This document shows positions 8,345 to 14,950 of a stretch of DNA of 14,950 bases, in pieces. The notes beneath the pieces were generated by a model that was not told the DNA's origin, ran no database searches, and saw only the letters and a list, made by a program, of their open reading frames with translations. The position numbers and the translations under genes are program-made. This DNA comes from an uncultured Bacteroidales bacterium (GTDB lineage: Bacteria; Bacteroidota; Bacteroidia; Bacteroidales; Paludibacteraceae). Each line of letters starts with the position of its first letter. Position 1 is the first letter of the stretch. The stretch is from positions 33,252-48,201 of the forward strand of contig CADCCH010000026.1 of the NCBI GenBank assembly GCA_902799875.1, in the 5' to 3' direction.

Positions 8345-8908
8345 ATGAACGACGAATTAGAATTGTATCAGTCTGCAGCTGAAGAGCAGATGCAGAATTC
8401 TGTAGCGCACTTGGACGATACCTTGCAGCACATCCGTGCCGGTAAGGCGAACCCGCGTATCCTCGATCCGATTAAGATCGACTATTACGGAGCGATGTCC
8501 CCCTTAGCTAACTGCGCCACCATCACCACGCCGGATGCACGTACGATTGCCATCACACCGTGGGAGAAGAAACTGATCGGTGAGATCGAGCGCGCGATCA
8601 TCAACTCGAACATCGGTCTGGCGCCCTCCAATAACGGTGAGACCATCCGTCTGATCCTGCCGCCGCTGACCGAAGAGCGTCGTCGTGACCTCTGTAAGCA
8701 GTGTAAGGGTGAACTGGAAGAGGCAAAGATGTCCATCCGTAACGCCCGCCGTGATGCGATTGAGGAGTTCAAGAAACTCGTCAAGAACGGTCTGAGCGAG
8801 GACATCGAGAAAGATGCCGAGGAGGAAATGCAGAAAACCCACGACAAGTATATCGCCAAGGTGGAAGCCCTCTACGCAGCCAAAGAAAAAGAGATCATGA
8901 CCGTGTAA
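8345..8908 (+). CDS. frr: Ribosome recycling factor
   Basis: 187-residue protein that, with EF-G, splits post-termination ribosomes so subunits can be reused. It has the normal family length and the tRNA-like two-domain plan: a long three-helix bundle (about residues 1-30 and 105-187) and an inserted beta domain (about 31-104). Conserved elements are [20 protein letters not shown], the following alanine-proline region with ITPWEKK, and [14 protein letters not shown]. The C-terminus is strongly helical and charged ([19 protein letters not shown]). The start ATG is 4 bases after the pyrH stop. Downstream lies an octamer repeat array that separates it from rsgA. Confidence 0.97.
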   Translation: MNDELELYQSAAEEQMQNSVAHLDDTLQHIRAGKANPRILDPIKIDYYGAMSPLANCATITTPDARTIAITPWEKKLIGEIERAIINSNIGLAPSNNGETIRLILPPLTEERRRDLCKQCKGELEEAKMSIRNARRDAIEEFKKLVKNGLSEDIEKDAEEEMQKTHDKYIAKVEALYAAKEKEIMTV

Positions 8909-8909
8909 C

Positions 8910-8949
8910 GGTGAATGGATGAATGGGTGAATGGATGAAGGGGTGAGAG
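8910..8949. repeat. Degenerate octamer tandem array at the rsgA start
   Basis: Five consecutive 8-base units fill the frr-rsgA gap and run into rsgA: GGTGAATG, GATGAATG, GGTGAATG, GATGAAGG, GGTGAGAG. Copies alternate G/A at position 2, so the first four also read as a 16-base unit repeated twice. The third copy supplies the candidate ATG at 8931 and the fifth the candidate GTG at 8943, so copy number changes could alter the rsgA start or leader. Confidence 0.8.
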
Positions 8950-9860
8950 GTCTCGTTATTAAATCCACGGGTAGCAGTTACATCGTTCGTCTGGACGATG
9001 GTTCGAATGCGGATTGCCATATAAAAGGCAACTTCCGCATTCGTGGTATCCGTAGTACCAATCCGGTGGCGGTCGGGGACTTTGTGGAAGTACAGACCCT
9101 GACCGATGGAACCAACTGGATCACGGAGATTGAAGAACGGCGTAACTACATCATCCGTCGTGCGACCAATCTCAGCAAAGAGAGTCATATTCTCGCGGCG
9201 AATATTGACCAGGTGGCATTGATCGTCACGGTTAACCATCCGGTCACCAGTACCACCTTCATCGATCGTTTTCTGGCGACCTGTGAGGCCTATCGCGTGC
9301 GCGCGATCCTTATCTTTAATAAGATAGACCTGCTCACCGAAGACGAACAGGCCCAACTGGCGGACCTCCGTACCCTCTACGAATCCATCGGGTACGAGAC
9401 GACGGAGATTTCAGCGATCAGTATTCAGTCTTCAGATATACTGCCTTTATTTGCAGGCAAGACGACGCTTTTGAGCGGTAATTCCGGTGTGGGTAAAAGT
9501 ACCCTACTCAACGCGCTGTTCGGTCAGCAACTCACGCGCACCGGCAAGATCTCCGATGCCCACGACAAAGGCATGCACACGACCACCTTCTCGGAGATGT
9601 ATTTCCTGCCGGATGGTGCAATCATCGACACCCCGGGTATCAAGGGCTTTGGTTCGATTGATTTCCAAAAGGAGGAAGTGAGTCATTATTTCCCGGAGAT
9701 CTTTGCCGTGAGTCGTGACTGCCGTTTCGGTAATTGTACCCACACCAACGAACCCGGTTGTGCCGTTCAAGAGGCCATTATAAAAGGATCCATAGCGATC
9801 TCGCGCTATGAATCCTATCTGTCTTTACTCGGCGATTGCACCGAGTCCAAGTATCGTTAA
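8931..9860 (+). CDS. rsgA: Small ribosomal subunit biogenesis GTPase RsgA
   Basis: 309-residue circularly permuted GTPase that checks late 30S maturation. An N-terminal OB-fold (about 5-75, with [20 protein letters not shown]) is followed by G motifs in permuted order: G4 NKID at 130-133, G5-like SAIS at about 161, G1 GNSGVGKST at 183-191, a TTT switch region at about 217, and G3 DTPG at 233-236. The C-terminal zinc site is Cys264, Cys269, His271 and Cys277 ([14 protein letters not shown]). The start is ambiguous: ATG 8931 gives MDEGVRGLV, whereas an in-frame GTG at 8943 aligns with the usual M(K/R)GLVIK beginning of Bacteroidota homologs. Both lie inside the octamer array. Its stop directly abuts the korB stop on the other strand. 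Confidence 0.95.
   Translation: MDEGVRGLVIKSTGSSYIVRLDDGSNADCHIKGNFRIRGIRSTNPVAVGDFVEVQTLTDGTNWITEIEERRNYIIRRATNLSKESHILAANIDQVALIVTVNHPVTSTTFIDRFLATCEAYRVRAILIFNKIDLLTEDEQAQLADLRTLYESIGYETTEISAISIQSSDILPLFAGKTTLLSGNSGVGKSTLLNALFGQQLTRTGKISDAHDKGMHTTTFSEMYFLPDGAIIDTPGIKGFGSIDFQKEEVSHYFPEIFAVSRDCRFGNCTHTNEPGCAVQEAIIKGSIAISRYESYLSLLGDCTESKYR
9786..9815. repeat. Inverted repeat inside the rsgA 3' end
   Basis: A 30-base near-perfect inverted repeat: GGAT, one mismatch, CATAGCG (9791-9797), a six-base loop, CGCTATG (9804-9810), one mismatch, ATCC (9812-9815). A second, smaller one follows: ACTCGG (9827-9832), eight bases, CCGAGT (9841-9846). Both lie in the last coding stretch of rsgA, just before the convergent korB stop, where no intergenic space exists for a terminator. 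A role in 3' end formation is possible; no T-run follows on the plus strand. Confidence 0.45.
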
Positions 9861-10735
9861 TCACATTTCCCAACTCTCGAGCGTAGCGGTTAACTCATCG
9901 AAGGTCTTGGCTTTCGATGCTGCCCGTACGTCCGCGATCTGCTTGTTGACCGCCTCGTCGTAGCTCTCCGCTTCGACGTCACGGATCACACCTAAGGCAA
10001 TCGGCAGTTCATGATCTTCCTGTCCCATGAGGGCCAACATACGGTGGAGCGTCGTGTCTTCTTGATGGGTGTCATGAACGAGCACACGCGGATCATCAGC
10101 GGCTACCACGATCAACTTCGGTACAAAAGTGACGGGATCGATCTCGACTGCCAGACCTTTGTCGTTATCCTTACCGAAGATCATCTTCTGTCCGTGCTTG
10201 AGGATGATCGAGTGTTCTGCACGTTGCTCGCGATCGGCAATCCACGCGTGCGTACCGTTGTTGAAGATCACGCAGTTGACCAGACACTCGACGATCGAGC
10301 AGCCTTTGTGTTGCTGAGCGGCTACCATACAATCGACCGTCGTCGGCATATCCACATCGAGCGTACGGGCAAAGAACGTACCGCGGGCGCCTAACACGAG
10401 CTGCGCCGGGATAAACGGCCGCTCTACCGTACCGAACGGAGAGGATTTAGACACAAAACCCTTCGGACTCGTCGGCGAGTATTGACCTTTGGTCAGACCA
10501 TAGATGCGATTGTTGAACACACAGACATTGAGGTCCACATTACGGCGTATCTCATGGATAAAATGGTTACCGCCTATCGCAAAACAGTCCAACCGATACC
10601 GGAGATGACTGCCACTTCGTGGGTCGGAATACCGATCTGCGCCATCGCTTTCTGCAGCGCCATACAGATCGCGTGGTCACCGCAACCCGGGCAGAAACGT
10701 ACGTATTGATCGGATTTAAATTGAGATGCTTCCAT
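9861..10735 (-). pseudogene. korB: 2-oxoacid:ferredoxin oxidoreductase beta subunit, disrupted by internal deletion and frameshift
   Basis: Thiamine-diphosphate beta subunit partner of KorA, oxidising 2-oxoglutarate or a similar 2-oxoacid with ferredoxin. The minus-strand ATG at 10735 opens a normal N-terminus (MEASQFKSDQYVRFCPGCGD, continuing to VISGIG), then the frame hits TAG at 10574-10576 after 53 codons. Another frame picks up immediately at DCFAIGGNHFIHEIRRN and runs intact to the C-terminus (about 242 residues: IYGLTKGQYSPTS, SPFGTVERPFIP, ELTATLESWEM). Compared with family members I recall, the segment from the CSSRFPYY block to the GDG of the thiamine-diphosphate motif, about 43 residues, is missing at the junction near 10590. 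A deletion of about 130 bases, not a multiple of three, explains both the loss and the frameshift. The rest is well conserved, so the damage is recent or an assembly error. Confidence 0.85.
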
Positions 10736-10775
10736 AGTATATACTTTTTCGTTATTACGTAATTACGTTATTACG
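10736..10775. repeat. korA-korB spacer: octamer array plus palindrome
   Basis: On the minus (coding) strand the spacer reads CGTAATAA, CGTAATTA, CGTAATAA, CG (10775 down to 10750), a 3.25-copy octamer array overlapping the TAA stop of korA. After a short A-rich run comes the perfect 10-base palindrome AGTATATACT (10736-10745), directly upstream of the korB ATG. The array contains repeated TAA stops in several frames. Confidence 0.75.
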
Positions 10776-12678
10776 AATTCTTAACAAAATTAACGATTCT
10801 TTCCACCGCAAACGGTTGTCCTTGAATTTCGTTGTATTGTTCGATCTTCAGTTCCGGGAATTGCGCGCGCAGATAGGCGGCAAATTGACCCGTATTGAGT
10901 TCGCACACAATAATGCGCTTGTATTGACTGAGCACCTCACGCGTGTTCTTAGGCAGCGGGCAGATATAATTGAACTGTGCAAGAGCGCAATTCAATGCAT
11001 TCGCTGCCGCATGGAGATGTCCTTCCGTACTACCCCAGCCTACCAGCAATACATCATTTGCATCATTGAGCGGCGTAGCCGCGCTCATTCCATCATTTCC
11101 ATGAATAACTTTCAACTCCGGAATATGCTCCGCGATCTGCTCGATCTTATGCTTGCGTGCGAGAACCATCTGCTCGTGGTTTTCGGGGTTCGTGGAGATC
11201 GTACCTTTCGCAGCATCGCGCTCCAGACCGATGTTCCGGTGCTCGTACCCCTCCATGCCCGGGTACGCCCAATAACGCACGCCGCGCTCGTCGCGCAAGG
11301 CGGGGTTATAATGTCCCTTCAGTTCTTCGGGCACACTCTGGGGAGTTATCGCCGGCAACTCGGCTAACTTCGGTATCCGCCACAACGCGGTTCCGTTCGC
11401 CAGATAGGTATCAGTCATTAAGATAACCGGCGTCATGTTCTCCAAAGCGATCTTGCATGCTTCGTACGCATAATCAAAGCAGTTTGCGCTGCTCGAAGCG
11501 GCAATCACCACTGCCGGACACTCGCCGTTACGGCCGTATAGTGCCTGCAATAAATCCGTCTGCTCGGTCTTAGTCGGAAGACCGGTACTCGGTCCGCCGC
11601 GCTGCACGTCGATCACCACCAACGGCAACTCTGCCATCACCGCCAGACCGATCGCCTCACTCTTCAGACTCAAACCCGGACCGGAAGTCGAAGTACAAGC
11701 CAAATCACCTGCAAATGCAGCGCCGATAGCCGTACAAACACCGGCTATCTCGTCCTCGGCCTGAATGGCCATGACGTTCATGTCCTTGCGTGCTGCTAAC
11801 TCATGCAGAATATCCGTCGCCGGCGTGATGGGATACGAGCCTAAGAACAGGTGCTTGCCGGCTTTTTCTGCGGCAGCAATCAGTCCCCATGCGGTCGCTT
11901 TGTTGCCCGCGATAGAGGTGTAACGACCATGCATCATTCCATCATTTAGTGCGTCAGCACGGCTCATTTTATCATTATCGAGGCGAATTTGGCTCACCGA
12001 AAGCGCCAAATTCTGCCCGTAGTTATAGCCATCGACCATCACTTTCGTATTCGGAGCGATGAGGGCGGGTTTCTTTTTGAACTTGTCCTCTAAGAGATGA
12101 ATCGCCTTGTCCATCGGCTCGTCGAAGAGCCAGTAGATGAGCCCCAAGGCAAACATATTGCGGCATTTGAGGATGGACTTGTTATCCATCTCGCTGTCTT
12201 TGAGCGCCTCTTTCGTCAGCGTCGTCAGCGCTACCGGCACAATCTGCACACTCTCCGGGAGTCCTAACTCCGTAAACGGATTGTCCGTGTGATACTGGGC
12301 TTTCTCGAGGTCTTTGTCCGTCAAACTGTCCGTATCTACGATCACAACCGCATGTCTGTGAAACAAAGAAAAATCCTCATCAAAATGCGCCTGCGGATGA
12401 TTGAAATGCGAGCCTAACGCACACACTTTCAATGCCGCTGCGTTCATCGCAACAACCACATCTGCTTTGTCACCCGAGGTATAGACCTCACTACCCAACT
12501 CCACTTGGAAAGCACTCACGCCGCCTAATGTTCCCTGCGGCGCCCGGATCTCTGCAGGAAAATCCGGCAAGGTGGAGATCTCATGACCCAATTCGGCACC
12601 TAACTGGGCAAACATATTACCCGTCAACTGCATACCGTCCCCCGAGTCTCCACAGAATCGAACTACAATATTCTTCAT
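10771..12678 (-). CDS. korA: 2-oxoacid:ferredoxin oxidoreductase, fused gamma-alpha subunit
   Basis: 635-residue subunit of an anaerobic 2-oxoacid (probably 2-oxoglutarate) oxidoreductase that makes acyl-CoA and reduced ferredoxin. The N-terminal gamma domain (about 1-190) opens with VRFCGDSGDGMQLTGNMFAQ, with PAEIRAPQGTLGGVSAFQ following. The alpha part (from about 250) has NKATAWGLIAAAEKAG, SYPITPATDILHELA, AEDEIAGVCTAIGAAFAG, TSTSGPGLSLKSEAIGLAVM and RGGPSTGLPTKTEQTDLLQA, the pyrimidine-binding domain I hallmarks. A C-terminal domain with LLVGWGSTEGH follows. It is somewhat longer than the 615-620 residues I expect, because of two short inserts (residues about 235-250 and 528-543) encoded by related repeats. 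The start at 12678 gives the standard MKNIVVRF beginning. It leads a korA-korB operon whose second gene is broken. Confidence 0.95.
   Translation of the reverse strand: MKNIVVRFCGDSGDGMQLTGNMFAQLGAELGHEISTLPDFPAEIRAPQGTLGGVSAFQVELGSEVYTSGDKADVVVAMNAAALKVCALGSHFNHPQAHFDEDFSLFHRHAVVIVDTDSLTDKDLEKAQYHTDNPFTELGLPESVQIVPVALTTLTKEALKDSEMDNKSILKCRNMFALGLIYWLFDEPMDKAIHLLEDKFKKKPALIAPNTKVMVDGYNYGQNLALSVSQIRLDNDKMSRADALNDGMMHGRYTSIAGNKATAWGLIAAAEKAGKHLFLGSYPITPATDILHELAARKDMNVMAIQAEDEIAGVCTAIGAAFAGDLACTSTSGPGLSLKSEAIGLAVMAELPLVVIDVQRGGPSTGLPTKTEQTDLLQALYGRNGECPAVVIAASSSANCFDYAYEACKIALENMTPVILMTDTYLANGTALWRIPKLAELPAITPQSVPEELKGHYNPALRDERGVRYWAYPGMEGYEHRNIGLERDAAKGTISTNPENHEQMVLARKHKIEQIAEHIPELKVIHGNDGMSAATPLNDANDVLLVGWGSTEGHLHAAANALNCALAQFNYICPLPKNTREVLSQYKRIIVCELNTGQFAAYLRAQFPELKIEQYNEIQGQPFAVERIVNFVKNS
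11053..11097 (-). repeat. Intragenic palindromic repeat, copy 2 of 2, in korA
   Basis: 45-base in-frame segment encoding NDGMSAATPLNDAND. On the plus strand it has ATCATT at 11053, 11062 and 11092 and TCATT at 11085, surrounding a GC-rich interrupted palindrome (GAGCGGC, GTA, GCCGCGCTC). Its layout matches copy 1 to within one base. It lies in a loop just before the conserved LLVGWG strand, where homologs I recall have no such insert. Confidence 0.65.
11933..11976 (-). repeat. Intragenic palindromic repeat, copy 1 of 2, in korA
   Basis: 44-base in-frame segment encoding NDKMSRADALNDGMM. On the plus strand it has ATCATT at 11933, 11941 and 11971 and TCATT at 11964, surrounding a small hairpin (GTGC, GTCA loop, GCAC at 11949-11960). 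It falls in the linker between the gamma and alpha domains, a position that tolerates length change. Confidence 0.65.
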
Positions 12679-12699
12679 CGATTGTATTAGAATTTGTTA

Positions 12700-12715
12700 A
12701 ATTTTGCGCAAAATT
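12700..12715. promoter_or_regulatory. 16-base perfect palindrome overlapping the korA promoter (candidate operator)
   Basis: AATTTTGCGCAAAATT is fully self-complementary and overlaps the -7 element proposed for korA (12709-12716). It sits in an 87-base divergent intergenic region, where a dimeric regulator could act. The AT-rich context raises the odds of chance, but the GCGC core makes it less trivial. Confidence 0.4.
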
Positions 12716-12740
12716 ACAAAAAAATTTTCATATGTGCAAA
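12709..12740 (-). promoter_or_regulatory. Bacteroidota-type promoter for korA
   Basis: On the minus strand, TTTG (12740-12737), a 20-base spacer, then TAATTTTG (12716-12709) fits the Bacteroidota primary sigma consensus TTTG-N19-21-TAnnTTTG very well. Transcription would start near 12704, giving a leader of roughly 25 bases before the korA ATG at 12678. Confidence 0.65.
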
Positions 12741-12756
12741 AAAAGTTGTAACTTTG
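12725..12756 (+). promoter_or_regulatory. Bacteroidota-type promoter for lepA
   Basis: TAACTTTG at 12749-12756 is an exact match to TAnnTTTG. The upstream element is weaker: TTTTC at 12725-12729, about 19 bases away, where TTTG is expected. Transcription would begin about 4-6 bases past the box, only a few bases before the lepA ATG at 12766. It overlaps the opposed korA promoter. Confidence 0.5.
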
Positions 12757-12765
12757 TGCCCGATT

Positions 12766-14541
12766 ATGGATAAGATACGTAATTTTTGTATTATTGCACA
12801 TATAGACCACGGCAAAAGTACGCTGGCCGACCGTATGCTGGAGTTCACCGGCACGGTGGACGTTCGGCAGATGGAGAACCAGGTGCTGGACGACATGGAG
12901 TTGGAGAAAGAGCGCGGCATCACGATCAAGAGTCACGCTATCCAGATGCAGCATAAGGGTTATACCCTTAACCTAATTGATACTCCGGGGCACGTGGACT
13001 TCAGTTACGAGGTGAGCCGTTCGATTGCAGCGTGCGAGGGGGCAATATTGGTGGTAGATGCGACGCAAGGCGTACAGGCGCAGACGATATCGAACCTCTA
13101 TATGGCTATCGAGCACGATCTGGAGATTATTCCGGTGCTCAACAAATGCGACATGGACAACGCCATGCCGGAACGCGTGGAGGACGAGATCATCGACCTG
13201 TTGGGCTGCAAACGCGAGGAGATATTGCGTTGTTCCGCCAAGACCGGTGAAGGCGTGCCGGAGATCTTAGACGCTATCATCGAGCGTATACCGGCGCCGG
13301 TAGGAGACCCGAACGCCCCGCTGCAGTGTCTGGTGTTTGACTCGGTGTTCAATAGTTTTAGAGGTATCATCGCCTATTTCAAGGTCGTCAACGGCACGAT
13401 GCACACGGGCGATCAGGTGCGGTTTGTGAATACCGGCAAGGAGTACGACGCGGACGAGATAGGTATCCTTAAACTGGACATGAGTCCGCGTAAGGAGATC
13501 AGCGCCGGCAACGTAGGATATATCATCTCAGGCATCAAGACGAGTACGGAGGTGAAGGTAGGCGATACGATCACCCACGTGGCGCGGCCGTGCGATAAAG
13601 CGATAGACGGCTTTGAGGAAGCCAAACCGATGGTCTTTGCCGGTGTGTATCCGATCGAGAGCGAGGACTATGAGGACCTGCGGGCGAGTCTGGAGAAACT
13701 GCAGTTGAATGACGCGAGTCTGACGTTCCAGCCGGAGAGTTCGATGGCGTTAGGTTTCGGTTTCCGTTGCGGATTCCTCGGTCTGCTGCACATGGAGATT
13801 GTACAGGAGCGTCTGGACCGCGAGTTCGATATGGACGTGATCACGACCGTACCGAACGTAAGCTACAACGTGTATACGAAAGACGGCGGTATGGTGGAGG
13901 TACATAACCCGGCGGGCATGCCCGATTTGACGGAGATAGACCGTATCGAAGAGCCGTATATCCGTGCGTCGGTCATCACGACCGCCGATTACATCGGTCC
14001 GATCATGACGCTGTGTCTGGGTAAACGCGGTGAGTTGGTGAAGCAGGAGTATATATCCGGAAACCGTATGGAGCTGCTGTTCGATATGCCGTTGGGTGAG
14101 ATCGTGATTGATTTCTACGATAAGCTCAAGTCCATCTCCAAAGGCTACGCGTCGTTTGACTGGCACATGAACGGTTTTAGGCCGTCCAACCTCGTGAAGT
14201 TGGATATCTTGCTCAACGGCGAGCAGGTCGATGCGCTCTCTACCCTCACCCACCGCGACAATGCCGTGGACTTCGGACGACGCATGTGTGAGAAACTCAA
14301 AGAACTCTTGCCCCGTCAACAGTTCGATATAGCGATACAAGCTGCCATCGGTGCGAAGATCATTGCCCGCGAGACGGTGAAACAAGTGCGCAAGGACGTG
14401 TTGGCGAAATGTTACGGTGGTGACGTAAGCCGTAAGCGTAAGTTGCTCGAGAAACAGAAACGCGGTAAGAAACGTATGAAGCAGATCGGTAACGTCGAAG
14501 TGCCGCAGAAAGCCTTCCTCGCTGTCCTCAAATTAGACTAA
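12766..14541 (+). CDS. lepA: Elongation factor 4 (LepA), ribosome-associated GTPase
   Basis: 591-residue translational GTPase of normal family length, thought to back-translocate or remodel ribosomes under stress and to help 30S assembly. GTPase motifs are G1 AHIDHGKST at residues 11-19, the switch region with ERGITIKS at 49-56, G3 DTPGH at 72-76, G4 NKCD at 126-129 and G5 SAK at 157-159. EF-G-like domains II, III and V follow ([19 protein letters not shown] is typical), then the LepA-specific C-terminal domain ([20 protein letters not shown], ending in [12 protein letters not shown]). The frame is open upstream to 12694, but that extension would start inside the promoter; ATG 12766 gives the family start [18 protein letters not shown]. 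Divergent from korA; the antiporter gene follows 40 bases downstream. Confidence 0.97.
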   Translation: MDKIRNFCIIAHIDHGKSTLADRMLEFTGTVDVRQMENQVLDDMELEKERGITIKSHAIQMQHKGYTLNLIDTPGHVDFSYEVSRSIAACEGAILVVDATQGVQAQTISNLYMAIEHDLEIIPVLNKCDMDNAMPERVEDEIIDLLGCKREEILRCSAKTGEGVPEILDAIIERIPAPVGDPNAPLQCLVFDSVFNSFRGIIAYFKVVNGTMHTGDQVRFVNTGKEYDADEIGILKLDMSPRKEISAGNVGYIISGIKTSTEVKVGDTITHVARPCDKAIDGFEEAKPMVFAGVYPIESEDYEDLRASLEKLQLNDASLTFQPESSMALGFGFRCGFLGLLHMEIVQERLDREFDMDVITTVPNVSYNVYTKDGGMVEVHNPAGMPDLTEIDRIEEPYIRASVITTADYIGPIMTLCLGKRGELVKQEYISGNRMELLFDMPLGEIVIDFYDKLKSISKGYASFDWHMNGFRPSNLVKLDILLNGEQVDALSTLTHRDNAVDFGRRMCEKLKELLPRQQFDIAIQAAIGAKIIARETVKQVRKDVLAKCYGGDVSRKRKLLEKQKRGKKRMKQIGNVEVPQKAFLAVLKLD

Positions 14542-14581
14542 GCAAAGACCAATAATATTCATTTTCATTAATTCAAATGCT

Positions 14582-14950
14582 ATGGAACAATTTGTACATT
14601 CGGCATGGTCGCTAATTCCGTTCGGACTCATGCTTCTGATGATTGCTATCGGTCCGCTGGTAGCTGAACACTGGTGGGAGAAGAACACCAACAAACTCAT
14701 TGTTTCCCTCTTCCTCGGCGTGCCTGTCGCGGTATGCCTGATTATGGGCGGAATGATGCACGAGTTGGAGCACCAGATTTTCTTCGACTACGTGCCGTTC
14801 ATCATCCTTCTGCTGGCGCTGTTTGTCATCACCGGCGGTATTCATTTCTCAGGTGACCTGAAAGCCAAGCCCTGGGTCAACACCGGTTTCTTGGGCTTGG
14901 GCTGGATATTAGCCTCTATCATGGGTACGACGGGAGCTGCAATGCTCCTC
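14582..14950 (+). CDS. NhaD-type Na+/H+ antiporter, 3'-truncated by window edge
   Basis: 123 codons are visible before the window ends. The N-terminal sequence (LIPFGLMLLMIAIGPLVAEHWWEKN, broken here for brevity at the HWWE motif) and the later FVITGGIHFSGDL and IMGTTGAAMLL match the NhaD/CitMHS-like ion transporter superfamily as found in Bacteroidota. Three or four membrane segments can be seen: about residues 10-28, 40-56, 70-88 and 104-123. Such antiporters export sodium in exchange for protons at the inner membrane. The start ATG lies 40 AT-rich bases after lepA; no good TAnnTTTG box is present in that gap, so it may be read through from lepA. NhaD is a family-level call by resemblance; the part that would define substrate is outside the window. 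Confidence 0.82.
   Translation, partial: MEQFVHSAWSLIPFGLMLLMIAIGPLVAEHWWEKNTNKLIVSLFLGVPVAVCLIMGGMMHELEHQIFFDYVPFIILLLALFVITGGIHFSGDLKAKPWVNTGFLGLGWILASIMGTTGAAMLL

Noticed and set aside
8910..8949. Octamer array as a CRISPR-like array
   Set aside because: Units are contiguous 8-mers without spacers; it is a simple tandem repeat.
9861..10592. A short intact korB starting at a TTG near 10592
   Set aside because: The true N-terminus is visible upstream in another frame from the ATG at 10735; a TTG start would lack the cofactor-binding half, so it is a fragment of a disrupted gene.
12694..12765. Upstream extension of lepA starting at 12694
   Set aside because: The added 24 residues are encoded by the promoter region and palindrome, and homologs begin at the ATG at 12766.
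13750..14385. 211-codon minus-strand open frame opposite lepA
   Set aside because: Antisense shadow of the conserved LepA C-terminal half; no recognisable domain.
14542..14581. Promoter for the antiporter gene
   Set aside because: The 40-base gap is AT-rich but has no convincing TAnnTTTG box.

Overview
The window reads as a chromosomal housekeeping segment from a member of the Bacteroidales (phylum Bacteroidota). This rests on gene content (a DUF1599 protein followed by a DoxX/MauE-like membrane protein and then tpiA; pyrH-frr-rsgA; a fused gamma-alpha KorA next to KorB; LepA; an NhaD-type antiporter), on promoter-like boxes of the Bacteroidota type (TTTG, about 20 bases, TAnnTTTG), on A-rich rather than Shine-Dalgarno-like leaders, and on secreted C10 (streptopain-like) proteases. 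Genus cannot be fixed from the sequence; a Paludibacter-like lineage is possible but is only a guess.

Layout. Bases 1-9860 hold a dense plus-strand run of ten genes: hisS (5' end outside the window), a DUF1599 gene overlapping it, a DoxX/MauE-like membrane protein overlapping that, two tandem secreted C10 cysteine proteases, tpiA, a gamma-class carbonic anhydrase-like protein, pyrH, frr and rsgA. Gaps are 4 to 37 bases or negative, so much of this could be co-transcribed. Bases 9861-12678 hold a minus-strand pair, korA then korB, encoding a 2-oxoacid (2-oxoglutarate type) ferredoxin oxidoreductase. It converges on rsgA with no intergenic base at all. lepA (12766-14541) diverges from korA across an 87-base region with overlapping opposed promoter-like elements, and an NhaD-like Na+/H+ antiporter gene runs off the right edge. 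No gene-free stretch longer than 300 bases exists, and no rRNA, tRNA, CRISPR array or insertion sequence was seen.

How the genes work together. Most are translation and central-metabolism functions: histidine charging (hisS), ribosome recycling (frr), 30S maturation (rsgA), elongation factor 4 (lepA), UMP phosphorylation (pyrH), glycolysis (tpiA), CO2/bicarbonate handling (gamma-CA) and ferredoxin-linked 2-oxoacid oxidation (korAB). The two proteases are the accessory insert: they sit between the DoxX-like gene and tpiA, which are usually adjacent in Bacteroides, and both end in the same short C-terminal tail, suggesting a shared export or sorting route.

Most notable: (1) korB is broken by an apparent deletion of about 130 bases that removes the thiamine-diphosphate GDG motif and shifts the frame; this is either real gene loss or an assembly/sequencing error. 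(2) korA carries two related in-frame 44-45-base repeat inserts with palindromic cores, resembling palindromic elements that invade coding sequence. (3) Octamer tandem arrays sit exactly at gene boundaries (frr/rsgA and korA/korB). (4) A 16-base perfect palindrome overlaps the korA promoter in the korA-lepA divergent region. No clearly novel multi-gene system was found.
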